64,000 bases of DNA from Streptomyces rapamycinicus NRRL 5491 (GTDB lineage: Bacteria > Actinomycetota > Actinomycetes > Streptomycetales > Streptomycetaceae): contig NZ_CP085193.1 in assembly GCF_024298965.1 (NCBI RefSeq), forward strand, positions 8,184,001-8,248,000, read 5' to 3'. Below the pieces are notes generated by a model, which made no database searches, had not been told where the DNA came from, and saw only the letters and a program-made list of their open reading frames with translations. Shown one piece after another: positions 44,287 through 53,232 of this stretch; position 1 is the stretch's first letter, and each line of letters opens with the position of its first letter. The position numbers and the translations under genes are program-made.

Positions 44287-45905
44287 GTCGCTCCCTCCAC
44301 TGCCTCGCGTACCTGCGGCACCGTCAGCCACGGCAGTGGGGCCAGCACCTTGGCCACCTGTGGGGCGAAGGCGGGGGAGGAGACCACCACCTCGGCCGTG
44401 GGGCCGTCCGCGACCACCTCGCCATCGGCCAGGATGACGACGCGATGGGCGAGTTCGGCCGCGAGTTCCACATCATGGGTGGCCAGTACGGTCGCGTGGC
44501 CGTCCGCGGCCAGCCCGCGTACCACCTCCACCAGGCGCGCCTTCGCCGCGTAGTCGAGCCCGCGGGTGGGCTCGTCGAGCAGCAGCAGGGGCGGCCGGGC
44601 GGTGAGGATGACGGACAGGGCGAGCGCCAGCCGCTGCCCCTCCGACAGATCGCGCGGATGGGCGGTGTCCGCCACCTCCGGCAGCAGCCGGCCGACCAGC
44701 TCGCGGCAGGTGCCGGGCGCGGCGCCCGCGTCCTGGTCGGCCGCCGCGCACTCGGCGGCGACCGTGTCCGCGTAGAGCAGATCGCGCGGCTCCTGCGGTA
44801 CGAGGCCCACCTGGCGCAGGAGCCGGGCGGGGCGGGTGCGGTGCGGTACGACCCGGTCCGGGCCGACCCGCACCGAGCCCGAGGCGGGTTCGCACAGCCC
44901 GACCAGGCTCGCCAGGAGCGTGGACTTGCCCGCCCCGTTGCGGCCCATCAGCGCCACCGTCTCGCCCGGCCGCACCGTCAGGTCCACCCCGCGCAGCGCC
45001 TCCACCCGGCCGTGACGTACGGACAGCCGCGCCACCTCGCCCACCGGCCCGCCCGGCGGCGGCTCGGCCACCGCCCGCGGGGTGAGCGGCGCGAGCCGTT
45101 CCCGCAGCGGCCCCGCCTTGCGGCGGGCGTCCCGTACGGACAGCGGTACCGGCGGCGGCCACCCCGCGAGGCCGCCCAGCGCCACCACGGGCGGCTGGAC
45201 GGGCGACACCGGAAGCAGTTCGGCCGGTGCGCCGGTCAGCGGGGCGGCGCCGGGGGAGGGGAGCAGGATCATCTGGTCCGCGTACTGCGCCACGCGTTCG
45301 AGGCGGTGTTCGGCCAGCAGGACCGTGGTGCCCAGGTCGTGCACCAGCCGCTGCAGCACGGCCAGCACCTCCTCGGCCGCCGCCGGGTCCAGCGCCGAGG
45401 TCGGCTCGTCCAGGACCAGGACACGGGGGTGGGTGGTGAGCACCGAGCCGATCGCCACGCGCTGCCGCTGCCCGCCGGAGAGCGTGGCGATGGGACGGTC
45501 CCGCAACTCGGCGAGGCCCAGCAGGTCCAGCGTCTCCTCGACCCGGCGGCGCATGGTGTCCGGCGCGATGCCGAGCGACTCCATGCCGTACGCCAACTCG
45601 TCCTCGACGGTGTCGGTGACGAAGTGCGCGAGCGGATCCTGGCCCACGGTGCCGACGACGTCGGCGAGTTCGCGCGGCTTGTGGGTACGGGTGTCCCGGC
45701 CCGCGACGGTGACGCGGCCGCGCAGGGTGCCACCGGTGAAATGCGGTACGAGACCGGAGACGGCCCCGAGGAGTGTCGACTTACCGACCCCGGACGGGCC
45801 CACGAGCAGACACAGCTCCCCCTCGGGGACGGTCAGGTCCACCCCCGCGAGGGCGGGCCGCGCCGCACCGTCGTAGTGGACCGACACCTGCTCGAAGCGG
45901 ATCAC
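44283..45905 (-). CDS. ECF transporter ATPase with two fused nucleotide-binding domains
   Basis: 540 residues from GTG 45905 (GTGA overlap with the T component). Two complete ABC ATPases in tandem: Walker A GPSGVGKSTLLG / GRNGAGKSTLLA, Q-loops, signatures TLSGGQRQR and DLSEGQRLA, Walker B RVLVLDEPTSALD and PLLLLDEPTRGLD, switch His in LAEH and LATHD. This corresponds to EcfA1-EcfA2 fused in one chain, energising vitamin uptake with the T and S proteins on either side. Linker of ~75 residues around 230-300 is Pro-rich. Confidence 0.92.
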   Translation of the reverse strand: MIRFEQVSVHYDGAARPALAGVDLTVPEGELCLLVGPSGVGKSTLLGAVSGLVPHFTGGTLRGRVTVAGRDTRTHKPRELADVVGTVGQDPLAHFVTDTVEDELAYGMESLGIAPDTMRRRVEETLDLLGLAELRDRPIATLSGGQRQRVAIGSVLTTHPRVLVLDEPTSALDPAAAEEVLAVLQRLVHDLGTTVLLAEHRLERVAQYADQMILLPSPGAAPLTGAPAELLPVSPVQPPVVALGGLAGWPPPVPLSVRDARRKAGPLRERLAPLTPRAVAEPPPGGPVGEVARLSVRHGRVEALRGVDLTVRPGETVALMGRNGAGKSTLLASLVGLCEPASGSVRVGPDRVVPHRTRPARLLRQVGLVPQEPRDLLYADTVAAECAAADQDAGAAPGTCRELVGRLLPEVADTAHPRDLSEGQRLALALSVILTARPPLLLLDEPTRGLDYAAKARLVEVVRGLAADGHATVLATHDVELAAELAHRVVILADGEVVADGPTAEVVVSSPAFAPQVAKVLAPLPWLTVPQVREAVEGAT

Positions 45906-47455
45906 TGCGTGCTGCCCTCCTCGGGCCCCGCCTCGGCTCGCGCGTCAGCGCGCTTGCCAGCGGGCGGGGTTTGTGCGGTGGGGTGGTGGTCGGGGGCGTC
46001 TGCCGGGTGCGAGCCGGGCGGCGTGTCGGGGCGCGGGTCGCGTCGCCGGTCTCGCTCTCGGGCGGGCGCGGCGGGGGCGGGCACGCCGTCCGGCGGATCC
46101 GCTTCGCGGGCCGCGGCCGGGGGCGGGCCGGGGGCCGCGTCCAGGTGTGGGTCGGTCGTTGTGGAGTCGGGCTGCGGGTGCCGGTGCGGCTGCGGGTCGC
46201 CGGCGGGCCGAGTGCCGGGGTCCGGGTGTCGCCGGATCCGCTCTCGGGCCGGTGCGGCGGGGGCCTCGTTCGCCGGAGCCGGCTCGCGGCCCGGCGCCGG
46301 CGCCGCGAACGCCGGGAGCAGACCCAGCAGCACCCCCGCCGCCGGCCACAGCGGCAGCGTCGGTGCGGTGAGCGGGACGACGGACGGCTGGAGGGCCTGT
46401 GGGGCGTACGAGGCGGCAGCGATCATCAGTGCCGCGACCGCCGCCCCCGACCCCGCCACCAGCCATGCCCGTACGCCCCAGCGGTCCGGGCGGTAGCGGC
46501 TGCGCACCGAGCGGCGGCCGCCCAGCCACAGGCCGCCGAGCGCGGCGGCGACTCCGGCGAGCAGCAGGGGCAGTCCGTAGCCCGCGCCCTCGGCCGTGAG
46601 CAGGCCGTACGTACCGCAGCAGACGCCGAACAGCCCGCCCAGCGTCAGCGCGGTGGTGGTACGGGCGACGGCGGGCGGCACCTGGGCGGTGCGGCCGTAG
46701 CCGCGCGCGTCCATCGCCGCCGCCAGGGCCACCGAGCGTTCCAGCGCGCCCTCCAGCACCGGAAGTCCCACCTGCAGCAGCGCCTTCACCCCGCGGTCGG
46801 GGCGGCCGCGCAGCCTGCGGGCGGAGCGCAGCCGAGTCACGTCGGCCACCAGATGGGGTGCGAAGGTCATCGCCACCACGACCGCGACCCCGGCCTCGTA
46901 GAGCGCGCCGGGCAGCGACTTGAGCAGCCGCGCCGGGCTGGCGAGGGCGTTCGCGGCACCGACGCAGATCAGCAGGGTGGCCAGCCGCAATCCGTCGTAC
47001 AGCGCGAACACCAGCCCCTCGGCCGACACCCGGCCGCCGACGCGCACCCCCTGCGCCCAGTGGGGCAGCGGGACTTCGGGGAGCGTGAAGAGCACCCGCG
47101 TCCCGGGGATCGGCGAGCCGAAGAAGACCGCGAAGAACAGCCGGATGGCCAGCACCACGAGACCCAGCTTGAGGAACGCGGTGTACGAGCGGGCCCACGG
47201 CGCGTCCGTGCGGCGCACGGCCACCACATAGCCCGCGACCGCGATGAGCAGCCCGAGCAGCAGCGGGTTGGTGGTCCGGGACGCGGCGGTGGCCAGCCCG
47301 AGCGCCCACAGCCACCAGGCCCCGGCGTGCAGGGCGGTCCCGCCGCGCGGGGTGCCGGCTCGCAGCCCGGCGCGGGAGCCCGCGCCGGGGCGGCGCGGAG
47401 CCGTGGCCGGGGCGGTGGCGCGCGGTGTCATGGCGGTGGTCTTCCGTGTGCTCAT
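45902..47455 (-). CDS. ECF transporter T component (CbiQ/EcfT family) with long disordered tail
   Basis: 517 residues from ATG 47455 (ATGA overlap). TM segments across residues ~35-370, with the EcfT coupling-helix signature AAAMDARGYGRTAQ (A-R-G form) at about 240-255 and SARRLRGRPDRGVKALLQ before it. The last ~130 residues are a Pro/Ala/Asp/His-rich unstructured tail (PATRPAGDPQPHRHPQPD-like) not found in characterised EcfT. The tail may be cytoplasmic or simply strain-specific. Central subunit linking the S component to the fused ATPase. Confidence 0.88.
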   Translation of the reverse strand: MSTRKTTAMTPRATAPATAPRRPGAGSRAGLRAGTPRGGTALHAGAWWLWALGLATAASRTTNPLLLGLLIAVAGYVVAVRRTDAPWARSYTAFLKLGLVVLAIRLFFAVFFGSPIPGTRVLFTLPEVPLPHWAQGVRVGGRVSAEGLVFALYDGLRLATLLICVGAANALASPARLLKSLPGALYEAGVAVVVAMTFAPHLVADVTRLRSARRLRGRPDRGVKALLQVGLPVLEGALERSVALAAAMDARGYGRTAQVPPAVARTTTALTLGGLFGVCCGTYGLLTAEGAGYGLPLLLAGVAAALGGLWLGGRRSVRSRYRPDRWGVRAWLVAGSGAAVAALMIAAASYAPQALQPSVVPLTAPTLPLWPAAGVLLGLLPAFAAPAPGREPAPANEAPAAPARERIRRHPDPGTRPAGDPQPHRHPQPDSTTTDPHLDAAPGPPPAAAREADPPDGVPAPAAPARERDRRRDPRPDTPPGSHPADAPDHHPTAQTPPAGKRADARAEAGPEEGSTQ

Positions 47456-48156
47456 ACGCGACGGCGGCGCGCCTGCCAGACCGCCGCGGCACCGAGCAGG
47501 ACCACGGCGGCGAGTCCGCCGATCAGCCCGGCCGAGGGTCCCGAGCCGCCGCCGTCCGCCTTGCCGCCGTCGCCCTTCGGGGCGGCGTGGGCGTCCCCGG
47601 AGGTGCTCACCTTGTCCCCGCAGCCCGTCTCCGGATAGCCGGAGACGGCGCACAGCAGGGCCGCGGAGTTGTAGCGCAGCGGTTTCGCGACGGCGGCGAG
47701 CGCCTCCCCGGCGGACGCGTCCTCGCCGACCCGCGCGCACTCGGTACGGGGCGCGGGCGGCGTCCGGCGGTCGGGTGCGTCGGTGGCGGTACCGAAGTCG
47801 ATGACCACCGCGATCCGTTTGGTGCCGTCCGTGGCCGGGGTGTCGGCGCAGACGGCGGCGAAGTCGGCCATGCCGCGCGGCCGGGTGGCGTCGTTCGAGT
47901 CCTCGCTGACCGCGTAACGGAAACCGATCATGTCGCCATCACCGGGCCGTGCGGAGGAGGGCCCCTGGGTGGCGTAGCTCCAGCTGTGGCCGTCCCCGCC
48001 CCGCTGCCAGAACGACCAGTAGCGGTACCCGTCGGCGGCTTGGGCCCGGCCCGCGCCGAGCATCGCGAACAGGGCGAGGAACAGGGCGAGGAACAGGGCG
48101 AGGGACAGGGCGAGGACGGGCAGCGACAGCCGGGCCGCGTGGATGCGCGGGCTCAA
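47452..48156 (-). CDS. SCO2322-like secreted/anchored protein of the cobalamin ECF operon
   Basis: 234 residues from TTG 48156, which overlaps the previous stop (TTGA) and has AGAGG 8 nt upstream. Signal peptide (LALSLALFLALFLALFAMLG... AQA-ADGYRYW), a soluble domain starting DGYRYWSFWQRGGDGHSWSY, with RIAVVIDFGTATDAP and paired Cys, a Ser/Gly linker and a C-terminal TM plus Arg-rich stop (AAVVLLGAAAVWQARRRRV). It resembles the SCO2322 family always found beside this transporter. Arrangement suggests an extracellular partner analogous to the DUF4430 half of transcobalamin-type proteins, but I cannot confirm that fold by eye. Confidence 0.78.
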   Translation of the reverse strand: MSPRIHAARLSLPVLALSLALFLALFLALFAMLGAGRAQAADGYRYWSFWQRGGDGHSWSYATQGPSSARPGDGDMIGFRYAVSEDSNDATRPRGMADFAAVCADTPATDGTKRIAVVIDFGTATDAPDRRTPPAPRTECARVGEDASAGEALAAVAKPLRYNSAALLCAVSGYPETGCGDKVSTSGDAHAAPKGDGGKADGGGSGPSAGLIGGLAAVVLLGAAAVWQARRRRV

Positions 48157-49436
48157 AGCTGTCGCCTCTTCCGGCCGCTCAGCAGGAAGCCGATGCCCAT
48201 ACCGGCGACCGCGCAGACGCCGACCGTCCACCAGACGCCGCCGACTCCGTCGTCGTCCTTCTTCTCCTCGCCCTCGCCGTTCCCGTCCGACTCCGCGCCC
48301 GGGGCCGCCGCCTCGGGCTCCGGGCCGGTGGCGGTCAGTTGCTGGACGAGGTCGGCGCCGCCGAAGTCGCGCGGGTTGGCCCCCGCCGCATGGGCCGCGA
48401 GGACCAGTTTGGCGAGGGCGCCGGGGTCGCCCTTGGCCCAGGCCGCCGCGCCGCTGTCCTTGCTCTGGAGCCACTGCAGGGGCTTGCCCGCGGCCGCGCT
48501 GTGTTCCCCGGCGGCGAGCGCGAGCACCGCGTCGGCCGTGCCACCGAAGTCGGGCTGGTCCTTGGCACCGGGCATCGCGGACTTCAGATGCGCATCGGTG
48601 TCGGACATGACGCGGGAGAGATGGGCCAGCGCCGCCTCGGCGGCGTCCTTCGGGGTGTCGGCCCCGTCCTTCCCCTTTTCGCAGCGCAGCGGCTTCGGCC
48701 CGGCGCCGCTGTCCTTGCCGACGGTCTCGAAGACGAAGCCCTTGCCCCGCGCGGCCAGCGCGGCGCTCGCGGTGGCCAGCTCATTGGCCACGGGCTTGCC
48801 CTTGGCCGCCGTGTACGCGAACGCCCCGCGCTCCTCCGCCTTCGCCGAGCAGTCCAGTTGCAGGCCGAGCAGAGCGTCGTACGGGGTCTTGCCTCCCTTG
48901 CCCGAGGCCCCCTCGCCCGAGGCCGACGTCACCTTCGCCGGGTCCTGGCCGGTGGCGGCGAAGGCGCCGACCGCCGCCGCGGTGGAGTTGGCGTCGCTCG
49001 GGCCGCCCGGGTTCATGCCCCAGCCGCCGTCCTCGTTCTGGTGGCGCTTCAGCCAGCCGATGCCCTTCTCCACGGTGCCGGAGCGCCCGCCCACCGCGGC
49101 CAGCGCCTGGACCGCCGCCGCCGTCGCGTCCGTGAACTCGCCCTTCTTCGGGTCGCAACGCTTGGACGTGTCCGCGCGGTACGCCGCGAAGCCGCCGTCC
49201 GCGCAACTCTGCCCGGCCAGCCAGTCGATGGCCGACTTCGCCGGGGTGACGCCCACCGCGTCCTGGGCGAGCAGCGCCAGCGACTGCCGCCACACCCCGT
49301 CGAACTTCGGGTCCTTGGCGCCGTGGAGCCCCTCGGCACGCCCGGCCGGGCCGTCGTCGGCCACGGCGGCAGGCGCGGCGGCCGCGCCCAGTGCGGCGCA
49401 GAGGGAAAGAGCCGCCACGCTGCGGCGAATGTTCAT
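48153..49436 (-). CDS. Secreted alpha/alpha-barrel (prenyltransferase/squalene-oxidase repeat) protein, intrinsic-factor-like
   Basis: 427 residues from ATG 49436. Signal peptide ending AAVA-DD (~27). Helical-barrel repeats of the terpenoid-cyclase/prenyltransferase toroid type: AKSAIDWLAGQSCADGGFAA, then GWLKRHQNEDGGWGMNPGG, then DALLGLQLDCSAK; the QNEDGGWG phrase is a QW-like motif. C-terminal acidic linker, TM (VWWTVGVCAVAGMGIGFLL) and RKRRQL anchor the protein outside the cell. Vertebrate intrinsic factor binds B12 with the same alpha6/alpha6 barrel, and this gene is first after a cobalamin riboswitch, so a cell-surface corrinoid-capture role is inferred. Confidence 0.82.
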   Translation of the reverse strand: MNIRRSVAALSLCAALGAAAAPAAVADDGPAGRAEGLHGAKDPKFDGVWRQSLALLAQDAVGVTPAKSAIDWLAGQSCADGGFAAYRADTSKRCDPKKGEFTDATAAAVQALAAVGGRSGTVEKGIGWLKRHQNEDGGWGMNPGGPSDANSTAAAVGAFAATGQDPAKVTSASGEGASGKGGKTPYDALLGLQLDCSAKAEERGAFAYTAAKGKPVANELATASAALAARGKGFVFETVGKDSGAGPKPLRCEKGKDGADTPKDAAEAALAHLSRVMSDTDAHLKSAMPGAKDQPDFGGTADAVLALAAGEHSAAAGKPLQWLQSKDSGAAAWAKGDPGALAKLVLAAHAAGANPRDFGGADLVQQLTATGPEPEAAAPGAESDGNGEGEEKKDDDGVGGVWWTVGVCAVAGMGIGFLLSGRKRRQL

Positions 49437-49514
49437 GGCTGTGGTGCCTCTCGGTCGGTGGACGGGCGCACGCAGCCGCGCACGGCCGTCCAGCCGCGCC
49501 GCACGCGGAACACT

Positions 49515-49705
49515 CCGCGGCACGCCTGGCACCCGGCTCAGCTCCGCATACCTCGACGGTGCCGCCACCGGTCGTCCGGCGGCGGGAGCCTGCGTCGTCG
49601 CGCCCGCCCGGGTGTTCCGGCTCGTACGCCCCGCGGGGCGCGCTCACGGTTGCGGGTCAGCGCCGGAATCGCACCGGCTTCCCCCGATCGGACGCGTATG
49701 AAGTT
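49515..49705 (-). ncRNA. Cobalamin (AdoCbl) riboswitch
   Basis: The minus strand carries GGGGGAAGCCGGTGCGATTC followed by CGGCGCTGACCCGCAACCGTG (about 49646-49686), the near-invariant core of cobalamin riboswitches (GGGAAxCCGGTGxxAxTCCGG...C.GACCCGCAAC.GT), and a downstream AGCCGGGTGCCAGGCGTG (49519-49537) in the B12-box position. It lies 80 nt upstream of the first ECF-operon ORF. Downstream hairpins with GGACGG/CCGTCC arms probably form the expression platform. Boundaries approximate. Confidence 0.9.
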
Positions 49706-49740
49706 TACGGACAGCTTATCCGCCGACTTGTCGGGCGCCT

Positions 49741-50280
49741 TCAGCCGCCCACGGACGGGCCCGATCCACGGCCTTCGCCCCGGACGACCGCGAGACAGCG
49801 CGTCGTCGTGCCGTCCCCCTCCTCGATATCACGGCGCCGCGCGAAGCCGACCCGGGCGAGCAGCGCCAGCGACGCCTCGTTGGCCACCATGACCGTGGCG
49901 TGCACCTCGCTCAGCCCGAGCGCGCCGAAGCCGTGGCCGACGACCGCCTCGGTCAACTCGGTCCCCAGACCGCGCCCCCACGCCTCCGGCGCCAGCGCGT
50001 AGACGATCTCGTGGCCGCCGACGGCCTCGGTCGGCTTGATCTCGGCGTGGCCGACGTACCGGCCGTCCTCGCGGACGGCCCATACGTCGAACAGCCGCCG
50101 GGCATAGACCTTGGTGAAGATCCGCCCGAACAGCGCCCGGTCCTCGGCCTCCGGGGCGAGCCTCCCGTCCCCCAGCCAGCGGCACACCCGCCGGTCCTGG
50201 AACAGGGCCACGAAGGCGTCCTCGTCCTCGGGCCGGTACGGCTCGAGCAGCAGGCGCGCGGTGCGCAGCGTCGGGGTCAT
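49741..50280 (-). CDS. GNAT family N-acetyltransferase
   Basis: 179 residues from ATG 50280. RTARLLLEPYRPEDEDAFVALF at the start (RimJ/RimL-like), motif A region YALAPEAWGRGLGTELTEAV, and VHATVMVANEASLALLARVGFARR. The substrate is unknown. The gene ends just upstream of the cobalamin riboswitch promoter in the same direction and is probably independent of it. Confidence 0.86.
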   Translation of the reverse strand: MTPTLRTARLLLEPYRPEDEDAFVALFQDRRVCRWLGDGRLAPEAEDRALFGRIFTKVYARRLFDVWAVREDGRYVGHAEIKPTEAVGGHEIVYALAPEAWGRGLGTELTEAVVGHGFGALGLSEVHATVMVANEASLALLARVGFARRRDIEEGDGTTTRCLAVVRGEGRGSGPSVGG

Positions 50281-50359
50281 GCGCCGCGACGCTACGTGGC
50301 CGGGGGCCGCCCGGCAATCCGGTGGCGCCGCGCCCCCGGCCCCCGCTCACGGTCAGCCG

Positions 50360-51913
50360 CTATCCGCGGCGCCACCACTGGGCCAGGGACTTCCACCAGC
50401 GGCGCCGGGCCTCGTGTTCGGCGCCGGATTCGGGTTCCGGTCGCGGCTCCGTGGTGGTGGGTGCGGTGTCCGGTGAGGGTGCGGTGCCGCCGGGGCCGTT
50501 GTCGTCCGGGGCGTCCGCGCGGGCGACCGTGGGGGTCCTGCCCACGGCGCCCGAGATGGCCGCGGTCGCCGCCGCCGCCATCTCGGCCAGCGCCTCATCG
50601 GACTTGGCGGCCGTCCGGGGAAAGCGCACCGGCAGCGCGGCCAGGGCCCGGTGGAAGGGGCCGGGTCGCCACTCCAACCGCTCGGCGGGAACGGCGAGTT
50701 CGAGATCGGGCAGCCGGTCGAGCAGCTTCTCGATGGCGACGGAGGCGATCAGCTGGGCCGGGTCCTTCGCGGGGCAGGTGTGCGGGCCCGCGCTCCACGC
50801 CAGATGGGCCCGGTTGCCGCGCCGGTTCGACAGCAGATACGGGTCGTTGTTGGCGGCCGCGAGGCTGATGACGACGGGGTCGCCCTTGGGCAGCCGGTGT
50901 CCGTCGACCGTGACGTCATGGCGCGGGTAGTGGACGCAGAAGTTGGCGAGCGGCGGGTCCTTCCACAGCACCTCGTTGAGCGCGTCCTCGATCAGCATGG
51001 TGCCGCCCGCGAGATCGCCCCGGAACCGTTCGTCCGACAGCAGGAGCAACAGCCCGTTGCAGATCAGGTTCTGCTGGGGCTGGGTGCCCGCGCCGACGAG
51101 GACGACGATCTGGTGGATCAGTTCCTCGTCGGTGAGCTCGGCGGGGTGGGCGATCAGCCAGGACGTCATGTCCGGGCCCGGATTCTCCCGCTTGAGGGCG
51201 ATGAGCTGGAAGAGGGTCTCCGCGAGGAGCGCGTTGGCCTGCTCGGAGTCCTCGGTGACGTCGAAGAGCGCCGAGAGCGCCCGCACCAGCTTGTCGCTCA
51301 GCTCGGGCGGGCAGCCGAAGAGCTGGTTGAAGACGAGCAGGGGGAGCCGGGCGGAGTACTCCTTGAGCAGATCGGCCTCGCCCTTGGGGCCGAAGAGGTC
51401 GATAAGGAAGTCGGCGCTCCGCTCCACGTAGCGGCGCAGCGCGTGGATGTCCAGGCGGTCGAGGGTGTCGGAGATCGCCGAGCGCAGCCGGTGATGCTGC
51501 TCGCCGTCGCTGCACAGCGCGTTCGGCCGGTACATCATCATCGGCACCACGGGGTTGTCCATGGGGATGGTGCCGTCGGTGAGCGCCTGCCAGTGGCGCG
51601 CGTCCTTGGAGAACGTCTCGGGGCCGCGCAGGATGTCCAGCGCGGTCTGATAGCTGGTGACGAGCGAGACGGGGACGCCGGGCGCCAGCTCCACGGGCGC
51701 GATGCGTCCGTGTTCCCGCAGGCGGGCGTAGGTGGCGGACGGGTCGGCGGCGAACTCGGGGCCGTGCAGCGACTCGAGCCCGTATCCGGCCGGGGCCCGG
51801 CCGGAGTGGGCGGGGCAGCCCGGGGGCGGTGTCGGATCAGCGGCCGGATCTGCCGGATCTGCTGCCGGTTCGGCCGTCGGAGTCGGGTCGGAATCGCGGG
51901 TGGGGCTCGTCAC
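50360..51913 (-). CDS. CYP157-like cytochrome P450 lacking the ExxR motif
   Basis: 517 residues from GTG 51913, with GGAG 6 nt upstream. N-terminal ~40 residues are Pro/Asp/Ala-rich, and the last ~80 are a disordered tail ending RRWWKSLAQWWRRG, which could be amphipathic. Heme loop AWSAGPHTCPAKDPAQLIA keeps the Cys ligand. The K-helix reads NEVLWKDPP: the otherwise universal E-x-x-R is E-V-L-W. The I-helix VVLVGAGTQPQQNLICNGLL lacks the usual A-G-x-[DE]-T. Both deviations are those described for CYP157 enzymes of Streptomyces conservons, but no conservon genes flank this one. Substrate unknown. Confidence 0.85.
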   Translation of the reverse strand: MTSPTRDSDPTPTAEPAADPADPAADPTPPPGCPAHSGRAPAGYGLESLHGPEFAADPSATYARLREHGRIAPVELAPGVPVSLVTSYQTALDILRGPETFSKDARHWQALTDGTIPMDNPVVPMMMYRPNALCSDGEQHHRLRSAISDTLDRLDIHALRRYVERSADFLIDLFGPKGEADLLKEYSARLPLLVFNQLFGCPPELSDKLVRALSALFDVTEDSEQANALLAETLFQLIALKRENPGPDMTSWLIAHPAELTDEELIHQIVVLVGAGTQPQQNLICNGLLLLLSDERFRGDLAGGTMLIEDALNEVLWKDPPLANFCVHYPRHDVTVDGHRLPKGDPVVISLAAANNDPYLLSNRRGNRAHLAWSAGPHTCPAKDPAQLIASVAIEKLLDRLPDLELAVPAERLEWRPGPFHRALAALPVRFPRTAAKSDEALAEMAAAATAAISGAVGRTPTVARADAPDDNGPGGTAPSPDTAPTTTEPRPEPESGAEHEARRRWWKSLAQWWRRG

Positions 51914-52016
51914 GCATGCTCCTGCTGATACGGCTGTTACGGGGGGTGTGCGGCTGTGTGCGCCAGGCCGGGTAAGGCTAGCTTCCGGTTCGTCGGACCG
52001 GCACCCCATACGTCAC

Positions 52017-53069
52017 TCAAATCGCTTGGTACATCACCGGATTGCTACCCGGCACCGCTTCCGCCCGGCCCAGCTTCACCAGCCGGCGCAGATGCGCCTC
52101 CGCCTCCGAGACCGCGATATTGCGGGAGCCGAAGGGGATCTGCTCCCACGGTCGGTTCCACTCCATGGCCTCCGCCAGCCGCCACGGGGTGAGCGGGGTG
52201 GTGAGCAGCGCCAGCAGCCCGGCCAGCCGCTCCTCGTGGTGGTCCAGCAGCGCCCGCACCCGCGCCGGGGCGTCGGTGAAGGCGTACTGGTGGGCGGGGA
52301 GCACCTCGGCGGGGGCGAGGGCGGCGACGCGTTCGAGGGAGTCGAGGTAGTCGCCGAGCGGGTCGGTGACGGTCATGTCGTCGGGGTCTTCGTAGAGCCC
52401 GATATGGGGGGTGATCTCGGGCAGCAGATGGTCCCCGGAGAACAGGCGGCCATGGCCGGGCAGGCCCTCCCCGGCCGCCGGATGGGCCTCTTCGAGGTGG
52501 AGGCAGACATGGCCGGGGGTGTGGCCGGGGGTCCAGATGGCGCGCAGCCGCCGGCCCGCCAGATCGAGGAGTTCACCGGGGACGATCTCGCGGTCGGGGA
52601 GCGCGGCCCGCTGCCCCGGAAGGCTCGTACGGCCGGAGGCGCGGCTGGCGCGCAGCGGGGCCAGATGCGCCTCCGGCGCCCCGGCCGCGGCGAGCTTCTC
52701 CTCCAGGTATTCCAGCCAGCGGGAGGGCTCGGCCTCCCGGGTGCGCCGGACGACCTGGGCGTCGGCGGTGTGCATGGCGATCCACGCCCCGGACGCCTCC
52801 CGCACCTGGCCGGACAGCCCGTGGTGGTCGGGGTGGTGATGGGTGACGAGGACGCCGTGGACATCGGAGACGGAGGCGCCGCAGGCGGCGAGCCCGGCGG
52901 TGAGGGTGTCCCAGGCCGTGGGGTCGTCCCAGCCGGTGTCGATCAGGACGGGGCCGCGGTCGGTGTCGAGGAGGTGGACCAGGGTGTGCCCGAGCGGGTT
53001 GTCGGGGATCGGGACCGGGATGCTCCACACCCCGCCGCCATGGTTGGTCACGCGCGTCACCTGCGCCAT
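52017..53069 (-). CDS. Metallo-beta-lactamase-fold hydrolase
   Basis: 350 residues from ATG 53069 (GGGGGAG upstream). MBL metal motif VLVTHHHPDHHGLSG (H-x-H-x-D-H), then GHTPGHVCLHL, LFSGDHLLPEI and the terminal His in VLPAHQY. The C-terminal ~80 residues are a helical winged-helix-like module (AHLRRLVKLGRAEAVPG), typical of the LACTB2/MBL hydrolases that cleave thioesters or lactones. The divergent aldehyde dehydrogenase is separated by a KstR-like palindrome that could control both. A ring-opening or CoA-thioester step in the same regulon is inferred. Confidence 0.85.
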   Translation of the reverse strand: MAQVTRVTNHGGGVWSIPVPIPDNPLGHTLVHLLDTDRGPVLIDTGWDDPTAWDTLTAGLAACGASVSDVHGVLVTHHHPDHHGLSGQVREASGAWIAMHTADAQVVRRTREAEPSRWLEYLEEKLAAAGAPEAHLAPLRASRASGRTSLPGQRAALPDREIVPGELLDLAGRRLRAIWTPGHTPGHVCLHLEEAHPAAGEGLPGHGRLFSGDHLLPEITPHIGLYEDPDDMTVTDPLGDYLDSLERVAALAPAEVLPAHQYAFTDAPARVRALLDHHEERLAGLLALLTTPLTPWRLAEAMEWNRPWEQIPFGSRNIAVSEAEAHLRRLVKLGRAEAVPGSNPVMYQAI

Positions 53070-53110
53070 CGGCTCCCCCTCTCCTCGACACAAGCATTGC
53101 CCACTATAGC

Positions 53111-53129
53111 TAGAACTGGTATCAGTTCT
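53111..53129. promoter_or_regulatory. KstR-like palindrome between MBL and aldehyde dehydrogenase genes
   Basis: TAGAACTGGTATCA (53111-53124) matches TnnAACnnGTTnnA at 7 of 8 fixed positions; AGAACT and AGTTCT form outer arms (53112-53129). The same AGAACT/AGTTCT arms flank the fadA5 site at 39821-39844. Located 42 bp from the MBL start and ~104 bp from the dehydrogenase start. Confidence 0.6.
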
Positions 53130-53232
53130 GATGCAGCGTCAGATATTCGACGCGGTCCGCGGCCCACGGCCCTCCGGGCGGGCCGGCCGTACGTATCCGT
53201 ACCCCTCAGTCATCGGCCGGAAGGCAGCAGCG

